Below are positions 9,176 to 19,670 of a DNA stretch of 64,000 bases, in pieces (the stretch's first letter is position 1; every line of letters begins with the position of its first letter). Source of the DNA: Actinomycetota bacterium (GTDB lineage Bacteria > Actinomycetota > UBA4738 > CADDZG01 > WHSQ01). Below the pieces are notes generated by a model. It saw only the letters and a program-made list of their open reading frames with translations. It was not told where the DNA came from and did not search any database. The stretch lies in contig JAUJNU010000001.1 in NCBI GenBank assembly GCA_030448085.1, forward strand, positions 71,592 to 135,591. The letters are read 5' to 3'. The translations under genes were made by a program, and so were the position numbers.

Positions 9176-9789
9176 TGGTCAGGCATGGGGCTACGGAGTG
9201 GAACCGGACCAGGCGGGCACAGGGGATGGCCGATATCGACCTCAACAGCGACGGCGTCGAGCAAGCTCACGCGACCGCGGCCCGGTTGAAGGAGGCCGAG
9301 ATCGTCGCCGTCTACTCGAGCGACCTCAAGAGGGCCGTCGACACGGCGGAGCCGATCGCCGCTCTGCACGGGGTGGAGGTGAAGCTCGACCCCCGCTTCC
9401 GTGAGATCGACCAAGGTGAGTGGACCGGGGTGCCGGTGGACGAGATCGAGATGCGCTGGCCCCACCTGTGGGGAAGCGCCCGTCACTACACCGCCCGGCC
9501 CGGGGGTGAGTCACCGGCCGAGGTGAGGGCGCGGGCCCTCGAGGGGGTCGAGCAGATCGTGCGGGAGCACCCGCAAGGAACCGTCGTCCTCGTCAGCCAC
9601 GGCGGCACCATCCGCTGGATCAGTGCCGAGGCCCTCGGCCTCGACGACAGGGGGTCTGCCCGGATCAGAGGGCTCGGCAACGGGGGGGTGGTCAGCATCG
9701 AGGCGAGCCTCAACGGAGACCGGCTGGTGCTGGGGGACCTGAAGAGGCTCGACGGCAGCACGGTATCGATAGACGACCCCAACGACTGA
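9172..9789 (+). CDS. Histidine phosphatase (phosphoglycerate mutase-like)
   Basis: 205 residues. The RHG motif (VRHGATEWN) lies at the very N-terminus, the second catalytic His is in VLVSHGGTIRW near residue 142, and the acidic residue is in REIDQGEWTG near 82. The TTG at 9172 overlaps the TGA of the exonuclease gene; the ATG at 9175 is an equal alternative. The substrate is unknown; related enzymes act on phosphoglycerate, alpha-ribazole phosphate or acid-phosphatase substrates. Confidence 0.85.
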   Translation: MMVRHGATEWNRTRRAQGMADIDLNSDGVEQAHATAARLKEAEIVAVYSSDLKRAVDTAEPIAALHGVEVKLDPRFREIDQGEWTGVPVDEIEMRWPHLWGSARHYTARPGGESPAEVRARALEGVEQIVREHPQGTVVLVSHGGTIRWISAEALGLDDRGSARIRGLGNGGVVSIEASLNGDRLVLGDLKRLDGSTVSIDDPND

Positions 9790-9809
9790 GGCCCTGCTAG
9801 GTTCGTCCG

Positions 9810-10986
9810 ATGGAATTCCGCCGGATCGAGCGCTTCCCACCGTACGTCTTCTCCATAGTCAACGACCTGAAGTTTCAGGCGCGCCGCGCGGGCGTGGACA
9901 TCATCGACCTGGGGATGGGCAACCCCGATATCCCCACCCCGGAAGCCGTGGTCGAGAAGCTGAAAGAGGCGGTCGACAACCCGCGCAACCACAGGTATTC
10001 GGCCTCCAAGGGCATCCCCAAGCTGAGGCGCGCCATCTGCGATCTCTACGAGAGGGCGTGGGACGTGACGCTCGACCCCGATCGTGAGGCGGTCGCTACG
10101 ATCGGCGCCAAGGAGGGTCTGTCTCACCTTGCCTGGGTCCTGTGTGAGCCGGGAGACTCGGTGCTGGTCCCCGAGCCGACCTACCCGATACACACCTACG
10201 CGATGTTGCTATCCGGGGCGACGGTGACCTCGGTGCCGCTCGATCTCGGTTCCGACTTCTCCGACCTCGTCCAGGCCTACGAGCACTCGAGCCCCAAGCC
10301 CCGGGTGGTGCTTTGCTCCTTCCCCCACAACCCCACCACGGCGGTGGTCGACCTCGGGTTCTTCGAGCAACTCGTCGAGTTCGCCAAGGCTCGCAACGTC
10401 ATGGTCGTGCACGACCTCGCGTGCGCGGATCTCGTGTTCGATGCGGAAAGGGCGCCTTCGATGATGCAGGTGCCGGGAGCAAGGGACGTCGGGGTCGAGT
10501 TCTTCTCGATGTCCAAGTCTTACTCGATGGCAGGCTGGCGGCTCGCGTTCGCGGTCGGTAACCACGAGATGATCGGGGCGCTCACGAAGTTGAAGAGCTA
10601 TCTCGACTACGGTGTGTTCCAACCGATCCAGATCGCCGGGATCATCGCCCTCAACGAGTGCCCCGAGGTCCCTAAGCAGATAAGGGAGATCTACCGCGCG
10701 GAGAGACGCCCTGTCCGACGGGTTGCAGCGGATCGGGTGGGACATGCCGACACCGCCTGCGACGATGTTCGCCTGGGCCAAGATCCCGCCGGAGTTCGAG
10801 TACCTCGGGTCTCTCGACTTCGCCAGGTTCCTCATCAAGGAGGCGAAGGTGGCCGTTTCCCCGGGGGTCGGTTTCGGTCCGAACGGGGACGGCTACGTGA
10901 GGTTCGCGCTCGTCGAGAACGAGCAGCGGATCCGCCAGGCGATCAGGGGGATCAACAAGGCGCTGCAGAAAGGACAGGTTAGTTAG
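9810..10986 (+). CDS. Class I/II PLP-dependent aminotransferase (one frameshift)
   Basis: Alanine or LL-diaminopimelate type aminotransferase. Motifs: [16 protein letters not shown], the dinucleotide-binding-like [28 protein letters not shown] and the PLP lysine in [15 protein letters not shown]. The frame changes near 10700 (loss of two bases in a probable YRERRDAL codon run would explain it) and continues as [17 protein letters not shown] to [19 protein letters not shown] box ends 6 bases before the ATG. The stop codon touches the 57-bp repeat array. Confidence 0.82.
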
Positions 10987-11863
10987 CGAGGATCCCTCCG
11001 AGGCAGCCAGTGCCCGGCTCGGCGGGCGCTCAACTGCCCGGAGCGAGGATCCCTCCGAGGCAGCCAGTGCCCGGCTCGGCGGGCGCTCAACTGCCGGAGC
11101 GAGGATCCCTCCGAGGCAGCCAGTGCCCGGCTCGGCGGGCGCTCAACTGCCCGGAGCGAGGATCCCTCCGAGGCAGCCAGTGCCCGGCTCGGCGGGCGCT
11201 CAACTGCCCGGAGCGAGGATCCCTCCGAGGCAGCCAGTGCCCGGCTCGGCGGGCGCTCAACTGCCCGGAGCGAGGATCCCTCCGAGGCGAGCACCCGAAC
11301 CGCCTCGTCCGCCAGTTGAGGCCTGTCGTTGACGGCCCCCGCATCGGTCCCGAAGTACGTCTCGACGAAGTGATAGATCGCTCCGAGGATCCCGTGTGAC
11401 ATGAGGTCGGGGTCGCCATGGCGGATCGTGCCCGCGGCCATCCCTCTTTGATGTGGATCGCCGTGTCCGCCATCACGATCTGCTGGCCCTCTTGCAGGAC
11501 CCCGGCGAAGTCCTCGTAGCGGGCGGCGGTCCGGAAGAGTCCGAGGTAGCCGGGGTCGGAGCGGTAGAAATCTATGGATGCCCGGATCCCCCGCTCGATC
11601 CGGTCCACGGGGTTGGCCACCCCTTGGATGGCAGCCTGCTGTGACTTCCTCAGCTGGAAAAGACAGCTCCTCAGCAGCTCCTTGAAGAGAGTGTCCTTCG
11701 ACGTGAAGTACCAGTAGAAGACACCTTTGCCGACGCCCAGCTCGTCGCAGATGTCACCAACGGTGGTCCCGTGGTATCCCTGCTCCGCGAACAGCCGGTA
11801 AGCGGCCTCGAGTATCTGCTCCCGCCTCTCCGAGCCTCTCCTCGTGAGCTTCCTGGATGTCAT
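10983..11863 (-). CDS. TetR/AcrR family transcriptional repressor with repeat-extended C-terminus
   Basis: The N-terminal helix-turn-helix is clear: [42 protein letters not shown]. The ligand domain continues to IHIKEG, shifts frame near 11443, and goes on as [21 protein letters not shown] to [13 protein letters not shown]. From there the frame runs into the 57-bp repeat, adding copies of a 19-residue unit; the 56-bp copy shifts the frame again, and the true end is uncertain. I chose ATG at 11863; GTG at 11887 is possible. It is downstream of the esterase and cyclodeaminase-like genes on the same strand, and it probably binds the palindrome at 13990-14005. Confidence 0.8.
10986..11288. repeat. 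57-bp tandem repeat array
   Basis: Five copies begin with GCGAGGATCCCTCCGAGGC at 10986, 11043, 11099, 11156 and 11213; a sixth, partial copy of 19 bases begins at 11270. The period is 57, except for the second copy, which has 56 because one C is missing at about 11095. Copies appear otherwise identical. The unit is a multiple of three, so the reverse-strand tetR frame runs through it and would gain 19 residues per copy. The array lies between the aminotransferase stop and the tetR 3' end. Confidence 0.92.
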
Positions 11864-11929
11864 CCGAGCGTCCCCATCCGGGCACACTAAAGGAGGTGGT
11901 CCGAGATGTCAGCCTTTGGACGCTGGGCG

Positions 11930-13216
11930 CTAGGTGCGGGTATGCGCCCCCGCCGTTCGCACTTCAGCTTCCTCGCTGGGCGTGCGCACCTCTTCCGGGG
12001 CAAGGCGCTGGGCCAGCTGGCGGATGAAGAGCCCCACGTCGGTGATGATCCCCATCGACTGGAAAGAGCCCCTGTCCATGAGCTTGGTAACTGTCGCTTG
12101 GTTGATGTCGACGCACACGAGGGGACTGATGCCGGAAGGCAGTTCCCCGTGGCGATCCCGTGGAGCATCGTTCCGACGACGATGCAGTAGCCGACGAGGT
12201 CGGCGTCGTCCTGGCCCCAGATGAGGTCTCTCAGCCGCGACTGGACCTCGACCATCTCGCTTACGACCTCGGGCAGCGGGCCGTCGTCCCTGACGCTGCC
12301 GCCGAACAGATAGTCCGCCCCGGTCTCGACCAGGTGGTACACGATGCCGTCCCCGAAGAGCCCGGCGTCGATGGCCGCGGAAGGAGCCGTGCCTGCGGAT
12401 CTCGTTGATGGTGCGGATGTGATTCTCGTGGCCGTGCTCGACCGCACCGCCATGGCCGAGGTGGACCCCCAAGGAAGTCGAAAACATGGGACTCGATGTC
12501 GTGCGCCGCAACCCCGTTGCCTGCGAAGAATGCGTCGACGTAGCCGCCGCGTATGAGTGCCGCGAGGTCGGGGCCGGACCCCGTGTGCACGACGGCGGGC
12601 CCTGCTACCCACAGGATCCTCTTGCCGGACTCGTGCACCGCCTTCATCTGTTCCGCGACCTGCTCCACGAGGAGCGATTTCGGCTTCTCGCTCGAAACAT
12701 CGGACGACATGAAGCCAAAGCTCTTGTCCCCGGCTCCTCCCGCATCGAGCGGGTGCGCGGATGCCGGGCCCGTTCATCACGATCTGCATGCCGCTCTTGA
12801 CCTCGGCCATCGGGATCGTGCGGGCCCCGCCGACGCGACCACCACCCCGCAGTCCATCTCCGGCCGCTCGACGCCGACCCAGCGGCCGTGGACACGGACC
12901 TCCGTGCCGAGGTTGGTCGTGGAGTAGAAGCCTTTGGGCATAGCCCCATCCACCTCGGCGGTGGCGAGCTCGGCGTCCTCCACCGACTCCGAGTTGACCC
13001 CGAACTGCTGCAGCGACCCGACAACGCTCCTCAGGCCGTCCTCGGACTCGGTCGTCAGCCGGATCCTTGCGAAGGACTTGTCCTCGGCGAGAGCGAGCCC
13101 ACCCTCCAGGTCGACCACGTCGAACGTGGCCCCGGCCCCGCGATCGAATCGAGCACCCGAGCGAGGATCCCTTCGTCGATGAGATGACCCTCGATCGTGA
13201 CGAGCTCAGATGGCAT
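11930..13216 (-). CDS. LOR/SDH-domain protein, ornithine cyclodeaminase-like (TIGR00300 type), several frameshifts
   Basis: The start [18 protein letters not shown] is followed by the N-terminal region with [13 protein letters not shown] and [14 protein letters not shown], then by a catalytic region with [73 protein letters not shown] and [16 protein letters not shown]. This order matches the TIGR00300 family, members of which convert ornithine to proline and ammonia using NAD (known from archaea and the cyanobacterial ArgZ/AgrE enzymes). The frame changes at least four times. It overlaps the esterase stop by 11 bases. Confidence 0.72.
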
Positions 13217-13960
13217 GCGATGCCCGCTCCTTGATGAATCCGAGGGTGCGCTCGAACACGTGATCCTTGTCGTAATCGGTGACCACGTGGTACGAGCGCT
13301 CGAGCCACACGAGCTCTTTGTCGTCAGACGAGACGTGATCGTGGATGTAGTTCGCGTTGCTCGGATGAACGGTGTGATCGTTGCGCCCGTGCATGATGAG
13401 CATCGGTGCGGTGATCTGAGGGAGGGCTCGCTGCGCCCGCTTGATGAACGTCAGAAGAGCCGCGGCTTTCGTGGGCACCCGGTCATGCGCGATCTCTCTT
13501 CCCTGCGGGTCGGCGATGTCGTTGCTGATGCCGGGCACCGGCGCGGCGGCGCGAGCGACGACGGGGCCAGGTGCCGGCGCGGGTCCTTGCTGAAGATCAT
13601 CCCGCCGAGCGTGATGACGCCTGCGATCTCTTCTGCATGACGGGCGGCGAGATCGAGCACCAGGGCCCCTCCGAACGAGAGGCCGACGAGGAACACCTCT
13701 TCGGTCTGCGGCACGGTGATGGAAAGAGGTCTCTACCATCTGGGACCTCTTCGGCGGTGCGCGTGTTGAGGTCCTGCCATGTCGTTCCATGCCCGGGCAA
13801 TCTGGGGGCCACGACAGCGACCCCCCGCTCGGCGAGGTACTCGCCCAGGGGTCGCATGCTCTGCGGGCTTCCAGTGAACCCGTGTGCACGAGCAAGGCCC
13901 CCACCGGCCCCTCACCCAGCGCGAACTCCTCGGCGCCGGAAGAACCTGCAGCTCTGACAC
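13206..13960 (-). CDS. Alpha/beta hydrolase, carboxylesterase or monoacylglycerol lipase type (frame broken)
   Basis: Readable pieces in three frames give the family order: GAEEFALGEGPVGALLVH, MRPLGEYLAERGVAVVAPRL, LPGHGTTW, the nucleophile motif FLVGLSFGGAL, MLIMHGRNDHTVHP with the catalytic Asp, and LERSYHVVTDYDKD with the catalytic His. It resembles Est30-like carboxylesterases that act on short acyl esters. GTG start with AAGGAGG six bases upstream. It is the first gene of the reverse cluster whose promoter region carries a TetR-type palindrome. Confidence 0.75.
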
Positions 13961-13989
13961 GTGACTCCTCCTTCGCGGCGACTATTTCC

Positions 13990-14005
13990 TTGACCGGCCG
14001 GTCAA
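13990..14005. promoter_or_regulatory. Perfect 16-bp palindrome, probable TetR-family operator
   Basis: TTGACCGGCCGGTCAA is its own reverse complement. It sits in the divergent region between the esterase start (13960, reverse) and plsC (14083, forward). TetR-family repressors bind short palindromes of this form, and a tetR gene lies in the same reverse cluster. A second TTGACT and a TACTCT follow at 14012-14022 on the plus strand and may be part of a plsC promoter. Confidence 0.6.
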
Positions 14006-14082
14006 CTCACGTTGACTACTCTTTCATCTACCATGAGTCCTGGGGGACCGGGCCGGAGGGCGATCTAAGGACTGATGTTTCG

Positions 14083-14811
14083 ATGATGTATTGGGTATTC
14101 AAAGGGATATTGAAGCCGCCCCTGCGCACCATGTACAAGATCCGCGCCGAGGGGCTCGAGAGTGTCCCGACGAAGGGCCCGGCGATCATCGCCGCCAACC
14201 ATGTGTCGTTCCTCGACTCGTTCTTCATCCCGCTCGTCGTGAAGCGTCGCAAGGTCACCTACCTTGCCAAGGCCGATTACTTCAAGAGTTGGAAGACCGC
14301 TTGGTTCTTCAAGTCGGCGGGTCAGATCTCCTGCGAGCGAGAGGGCGGGTCGAAGTCCGAGCAGTCGCTGAACATCGCCCTCGACGTGCTTAAGGGCGGC
14401 AACCTGCTCGGTATCTACCCCGGGGACCCGCTCTCCCGACGGTCGTCTCTACCGGGGACGCACGGGTGTGCGCGGCTCGCCCTGCAAGCCGGCGTCCCGG
14501 TGATCCCGACGGGCCTCATCGGCTCCGAGGAGGTCATGCCCAAGAACGCAAAGCTCCCCAAGGTGAAGGGCAACATCCAGGTGAAGGTGAAGTTCGGCAA
14601 GCCCCTCGACTTCTCGCGGTTCCAGGGCCGGGAGAAGGATCGCTTCGTCCTTCGCTCGATAACGGACGAGATCATGTACGAGATCATGCAGCTCTCGGGG
14701 CAGCATTACGTCGACGACTACGCCTCCAAGACCCCGACGGAGCCGCTGCCGGAATCCGTGCGCTCCCTCCGAGAGCAGATCGACCTCAGCGACGAGATCC
14801 TCGCCGGCTGA
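14083..14811 (+). CDS. plsC: 1-acyl-sn-glycerol-3-phosphate acyltransferase
   Basis: Adds the second acyl chain to lysophosphatidic acid. The NHVSFLD motif (NHxxxxD) is near residue 44. The second motif, normally EGTRS, reads GDPLSRRSS in the annotated frame. However, the DNA from 14418 to 14468 spells [17 protein letters not shown] if two bases are restored near 14422 and one near 14468; the three losses cancel and the frame is kept. The third motif [16 protein letters not shown] and the C-terminal tail are normal. The preceding palindrome suggests control by the TetR protein. It converges on glpK with 8 bases between stops. Confidence 0.85.
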   Translation: MMYWVFKGILKPPLRTMYKIRAEGLESVPTKGPAIIAANHVSFLDSFFIPLVVKRRKVTYLAKADYFKSWKTAWFFKSAGQISCEREGGSKSEQSLNIALDVLKGGNLLGIYPGDPLSRRSSLPGTHGCARLALQAGVPVIPTGLIGSEEVMPKNAKLPKVKGNIQVKVKFGKPLDFSRFQGREKDRFVLRSITDEIMYEIMQLSGQHYVDDYASKTPTEPLPESVRSLREQIDLSDEILAG

Positions 14812-14819
14812 GGCCGCCC

Positions 14820-16311
14820 CTACTCTTCGATCCACCCTCTCGTTCTGCCGACGGCTCTCTTCCAACCCTCGTAGGCCGAGTCTGCCTCGTCTGCGACAGG
14901 CTTGGCTCGAACTCCCGCCTCGGCCTTCCAGCGCGCCGCCATCTCCTGAGGGATGACCACACCCCGGCCCCCAGCCCCGAGGAGGGCGGCGCCGAGCGCC
15001 GTCGTCTCGAGGGTTGGAGGCCGCCCTGACCAGTACCCCGAGCTGGTCCGCCTGGAACTGGCAGAGGAGGTCCATCACGCTCGCTCCGCCGTCTACCCGC
15101 AGCTCCTTCAGTGACTGCCCGGCGTCGGCCGTCATGGCGTCGACGACGTCACGGGTCTGGAATGCCATCGCCTCGACGGCGGCTCTCGCCAGGTGCGCCT
15201 TGGTCGTGCCGCGGGTGACGCCGAGGAAGGCGCCGCGCGCGTAGGGGTCCCAGTAGGGCGCTCCTAGCCCGACGAACGCGGGGACGAGGTAGGTCCCCCC
15301 TGCGTCGGGAACGGTCGATGCAAGAGGTTCGGTGTCGGACGCCTTCTCGATCACGCCGAGGCCGTCGCGGAGCCATTGAACGGCCGCCCCCGTGACGAAG
15401 ATGCTCCCCTCCAGCGCGTACTGAAGGCCCGCGCCGATGTCCCACGCCGCCGTGGAGAGCAGCCCGTGGCTCGATCGCTGCACCTCGGGGCCGGTGTTCA
15501 TCAGGACGAAAGAGCCCGTGCCGTAGGTGTTCTTTGCCATGCCGGGCTCGATGCAGGCTTGGCCGAACAGCGCCGACTGCTGGTCGCCACCGACGCCGGT
15601 GATCGGGACCTCTGCGTCAAGCACCCCGGGGGCAGTGTCGCCGAGCTCGCCGCTCGACGGCCTTATCTCGGCCAGGAGGGGGGCTGGGACCGCCAGCTGA
15701 TCGAGGATCCAGGGATCCCAGGCACCCTGCTCGAGGTTGAAAAGGAGCGTGCGGGACGCGTTCGAGGGCTCGGTCACGTGGGACTCGCCCCGGGTCAGGT
15801 TCCATATGAGCCACGTGTCGACCGTCCCGAAGGCGAGCTCGCCGGCCTCGGCCCGAGCTCGGGCCCCCTCGAGGTGATCGAGGGACCACATCACCTTCGT
15901 CCCGGAGAAGTAGGGGTCGAGAACGAGCCCGGTCCGGGCGCGCATCTCTTCCTCGAGACCTGCGGCCTTCAGCTCCTCGCATATGTAGGCGGTGCGCCTG
16001 TCCTGCCACACGATCGCCGGCGCGAGCGGCTTACCCGTCTTTCGGTCCCAGATGACCACCGTCTCCCTCTGGTCGGTGATCCCGATGCAGGCTAGGTCCG
16101 ACGCGCCGGCCCCCGCGTCGGATAGCGCCCCGTCGATCAGCGAGCGGGTGACGGACCAGATCTCCTCGGCGTCGTGCTCCACCCATCCGGGCCGGGGGAA
16201 GTGCTGCGAGAACTCGGAATAGGCGCGGCCCCGCACCGTTGCCTCGGGGTCGAGGACGAGAACCGTGATGCCCGTCGTCCCGGCGTCGATGGAAAGGATG
16301 AGACCTGGCAC
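14820..16311 (-). CDS. glpK: Glycerol kinase (one frameshift near the C-terminus)
   Basis: Phosphorylates glycerol to sn-glycerol 3-phosphate. FGGY-kinase features: [68 protein letters not shown] and [17 protein letters not shown]. One surplus C near 15015 shifts the frame; without it the protein runs on as [15 protein letters not shown] and ends RGWIEE with TAG at 14820-14822, giving a normal length of about 497. The GTG start is preceded by AGGAGGT. Glycerol 3-phosphate is the backbone for the neighbouring PlsC pathway. Confidence 0.9.
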
Positions 16312-16364
16312 CCGTGACCTCCTGTGGCGGGATCCTAGGAGGCGATTACTACCAGAGAAGGGGG

Positions 16365-17424
16365 CTAGGCCTTAATGAGGACCTCGGCCTTGATCCACCC
16401 GAGGCCCGAGATCCCGATCGCTTGGGCGGCCGCTCTGCTGAGGTCGATGATCCTGTCGCCGACGTAAGGGCCCCGGTCGTTGATGAGGACAACGACGCCG
16501 CGTCCCTCGTGCTCGACGTAGAGCCAGGAGCCGAGAGGCAGCTCCTTGCTCGCGGCGGTGAAGAGGCTCGAGTCGAAGACGTCCCCGCTCGCAGTGAGGT
16601 TTCCTTCGAAGCCGGGCCCGTACCAGGAGGCGATGCCCTCGAACGTCACCCCCGTCCCGGCGAAGCCGTCGGGGATCCCGGCGCTCGGCCCCGAGTCCCC
16701 GAGGACGTCGAGGAGGGCTTGCGAAGGGGAGGCTGCCCCAGCTGCCCCAGCTGCCCCAGCTGCCTCGGCTGCTGCGGCTCTGGCCGCGGCCCGGGCCGCC
16801 CGCTCCAGAGAGGCGATGCGATCGCTCAGCTCCGAGAAGGCCGCTTTCCTCGTGCTGAGCGCGCCGGCGATCTCGAGACCGACCTCCTCTGCCCTGGCTT
16901 GCGACGCAAGTAGAGCGCTCTTGCGCTCGTCTATCCGAGCCTGGGCCGCCTCGGCCTCAGCTCGGGAGGCGAGCATCTCGTCGAGGGACCGGGAGTCTTC
17001 CTCGGCGGCGTTCGCCGCTATCTCCGCCAGGGCGAACATCTCCGGCAGTCTCTGGGCCGACAGGATGATGTCGATGTTCCCCGTCGGACCCGACTTGTAG
17101 GCGTCGATCGCGCGCTCCACGTACAGATCCTCGGCCGCGCTGAGGCGGGCCTCCGTCTCGTGCTTGGCCAGCTCGATGAGCCCCAGGCTCTGACTGGCGC
17201 GGTCGATGGAGGCATCCAGCTGTCGCTTCTTTCCCTCGAGCTGGGCCAGCTCGTGCTCGAGGACGGATATCTCCGATGCGGCCGCATTAGCTTGTTCCCT
17301 GAGGGCGTCGAGGTCCTCCGCGACGGCGGTGCGTCCGGGTAGAAGGGCGGCCGCAGCCACAGCGAGCGTCGCTGCGGCGATCCGTCGTGTCGGGCTCTTC
17401 AGCGCTTTCTCTCTCTCTATCCAT
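16365..17424 (-). CDS. Secreted coiled-coil protein with RlpA double-psi beta-barrel domain
   Basis: After a signal peptide comes a long coiled coil (about residues 35-230; many Ala, Glu and Arg, with a PcsB-like stretch [19 protein letters not shown]), an Ala-Gly linker, and a C-terminal RlpA domain: [56 protein letters not shown]. RlpA domains act on or bind peptidoglycan. The full signal peptide needs a one-base correction near 17410, joining ATG at 17424 (MDRERE) to [17 protein letters not shown]; otherwise the first start is the GTG at about 17360. Divergent from pfkA. Confidence 0.8.
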
Positions 17425-17512
17425 GTCGGAACGTGCGAGGGGACGGTTGAGGAGCCGCCCTGCAGGTCACAATAGGGTCTCTAGGCTCATGATCGGCGGA
17501 GAAGGAGGGGTG

Positions 17513-18540
17513 ATGGCTCGGATCGGGATCCTCACCGGGGGCGGGGACTGTCCCGGGTTGAACGCGGTGATCAGGGCCGTCGTCCGTAAGGGGGTCAACG
17601 AGTACGGGCACGCCATAGCCGGTTACAAGAACGGGTGGAGGGTGCTCGAGAACGAGATCGTCCAGCTGACCCCCGAGCACCTCCGGGATCCTTCCCCGTG
17701 GGGCACGATCCTGGGCTCCTCGCGGACGAACCCCTTCAAGGAAGAGGGCGGGGTCGAGCGGGTGAAGGAGAGCCTAGCGAAGGAGCACATCCGGGCCCCT
17801 CCTCCGCGATCGGCGGCGAGGACACCTTGGGAGTGGCGGACAAACTGGCCGCCGATGGGGTGAACGTCGTCGGGGTCCCGAAGACGATCGACAACGATCT
17901 GAATGCGACGGACTTCACGTTCGGGTTCAACACCGCCGTCCAGATCTGCACCGGCGCGATCGACAGGCTTCACACGACGGCCGAGTCCCACAACAGGGTG
18001 ATCGTGGTGGAGGTGATGGGCCGGCTGCAGGATGGATCGCCACTTACTCGGGTATCGCCGGAGGAGCGGGCTGCCGATCCTGGTGCCGGAGCGGCCGTTC
18101 GACATCGACCAGGTCTGCGATCACATCCGCCACCGCCACAAGAAGGGAAAGACGTTCTCTATCGTCGTGGTGGCCGAAGAGGGCCACGACGGTCGAGGGG
18201 GCCGAGACCCTGAAGGACGAGAAGATGGATGCGTTCGGGCACGTCAAGCTGGGCGGCATCGGGGTCATGCTGGAGCGGGAGATCGAGTCGCGCACCGGGT
18301 ACGAGACGAGGGTCACGATCCTCGGGCACATCCAGAGAGGGGACCCCGACGGCCTACGACAGGGTCCTGGCGACCCGCTTCGGGATAGAAGCGATCGGCG
18401 CGGTGAGCGACGGGGACTACGGCAAGATGGTCGCCCTGAACGGATCCCAGATCGTCCGGGTCCCGATAGGGGACGGGGTGGGGACCCTCAAGACGCTGGA
18501 CCCTCAGCTCTACGAGACCGCCGAGGTGTTCTTCGGATAG
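17513..18540 (+). CDS. pfkA: 6-phosphofructokinase (at least four frameshifts)
   Basis: Phosphorylates fructose 6-phosphate. The pieces in order are [118 protein letters not shown] and [11 protein letters not shown]. The frame breaks near 17800, 18035, 18190 and 18345. GGEDT in place of GGDGS suggests the group-III type that contains both ATP- and PPi-dependent enzymes, so the donor cannot be assigned. AGGAGG at 17503-17508 supports the ATG at 17513; ATG at 17489 is an alternative. Confidence 0.85.
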
Positions 18541-18567
18541 CGCCGCGGACAAATTAGGCTTTGGCTC

Positions 18568-19604
18568 ATGGGCTCATTGATCGACCTTCGTTCGGACACC
18601 GTCACCCGCCCGACCCCCGAGATGCGCCGCGCCATGGCCGAGGCCGAGGTCGGCGACGACGTCTTCGGCGACGATCCCACGGTCAATCTCCTACAGGATG
18701 CGCAGCCGACCTCCTCGGCAAGGAGGCGGGGCTCTTCGTCCCCACCGGGTCGATGGGGAACCAGGTCGCCCTGGGGGCGCTCGCTCGTCCCGGGGATGAG
18801 GTCGTGTGCGAGTCGGGCGCCCACTTCCTGCATTACGAGGGCGGCTCGGTAGCGGCCCACCTCGGGCTCATGATGCGCCCTCTTCCGGGGGTGAACGGGG
18901 TGATCGTCCCCGAGCAGGTGGAGGCTGCGATCAGGCCGGGCAGCGAGCACTTCCCCCGGACGGCCGTCGTTGCCATAGAGAACACCCACAACGCCGCAGG
19001 GGGTCGCATCTTCCCCCTGGAGGTGGCCGAGCAGATCTCCGCGGTCGCCCGCGAGCGTGGGGCCGCGGTGCACATCGACGGCGCCCGGATCTTCAATGCC
19101 GAGGCCGCCACCGGGACGCCCGTCGCGGCATGGGCCGCGTGTGCGGACACGATCACGTTCTGCTTCTCGAAAGGTCTCGGCGCCCCCGTCGGCTCGATGG
19201 TGTGCGGGTCCAAGGAGGTCATCAAAGAGTCCCACCGCCTGCGGAAGAGGCTCGGTGGCGGGATGCGGCAGGTCGGCGTTCTGGCTGCTGCGGCGCGGGT
19301 CGCTCTCGAGGATGGCAGGAAGCGCTTGGGCGACGATCACGCCAACGCACGGGTCCTGGCCCAGGGACTCCTGGAGCTCGAGGCGACCGCGGTCGACATC
19401 GACTCGGTCGAGACGAACATGGTCTATCTGAACCTCCGGGCCTTCGGAAAGACCGGCCCCGAGGTGGCGGCCGGGCTGAGGGAGGAGGGGATCCTCACGC
19501 TCGGGGTGGCGGAGCACTCGATGCGCCTCGTCACCCATCGGGATGTCTCCGAGATGGACGTCAAGGACGCCCTGGAAGGTTTCAAGAAGGTCTTGCTCGG
19601 TTAG
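18568..19604 (+). CDS. Low-specificity L-threonine aldolase (one frameshift)
   Basis: PLP enzyme that cleaves threonine or allo-threonine to glycine and acetaldehyde. Motifs: [65 protein letters not shown], and the PLP lysine in [13 protein letters not shown]. The frame breaks near 18703, where restoring one G (GCG-GCA-GCC) joins LLQDA to [16 protein letters not shown] box ends 7 bases before the ATG, so the transcript may be leaderless. Confidence 0.87.
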
Positions 19605-19670
19605 CTTCGGGCCGCAGGCGAGCTGATGCCTCGCATGTTTGCCGCGCGCGGCAGCGGGAAACCTCACACT

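Noticed and set aside
10986..11288. CRISPR array
   Set aside because: The 57-bp copies are contiguous with no spacers between them, and no cas gene is present. It is a simple tandem repeat.
11889..12190. Forward gene at 11906 with a good AAGGAGG sequence
   Set aside because: The frame is antisense to the ornithine-cyclodeaminase-like gene and has no recognisable content; the Shine-Dalgarno match is probably chance.
17513..18540. pfkA as a true pseudogene
   Set aside because: All catalytic blocks are readable in order with single-base shifts, and neighbouring essential genes show the same pattern, so sequence error explains it better.
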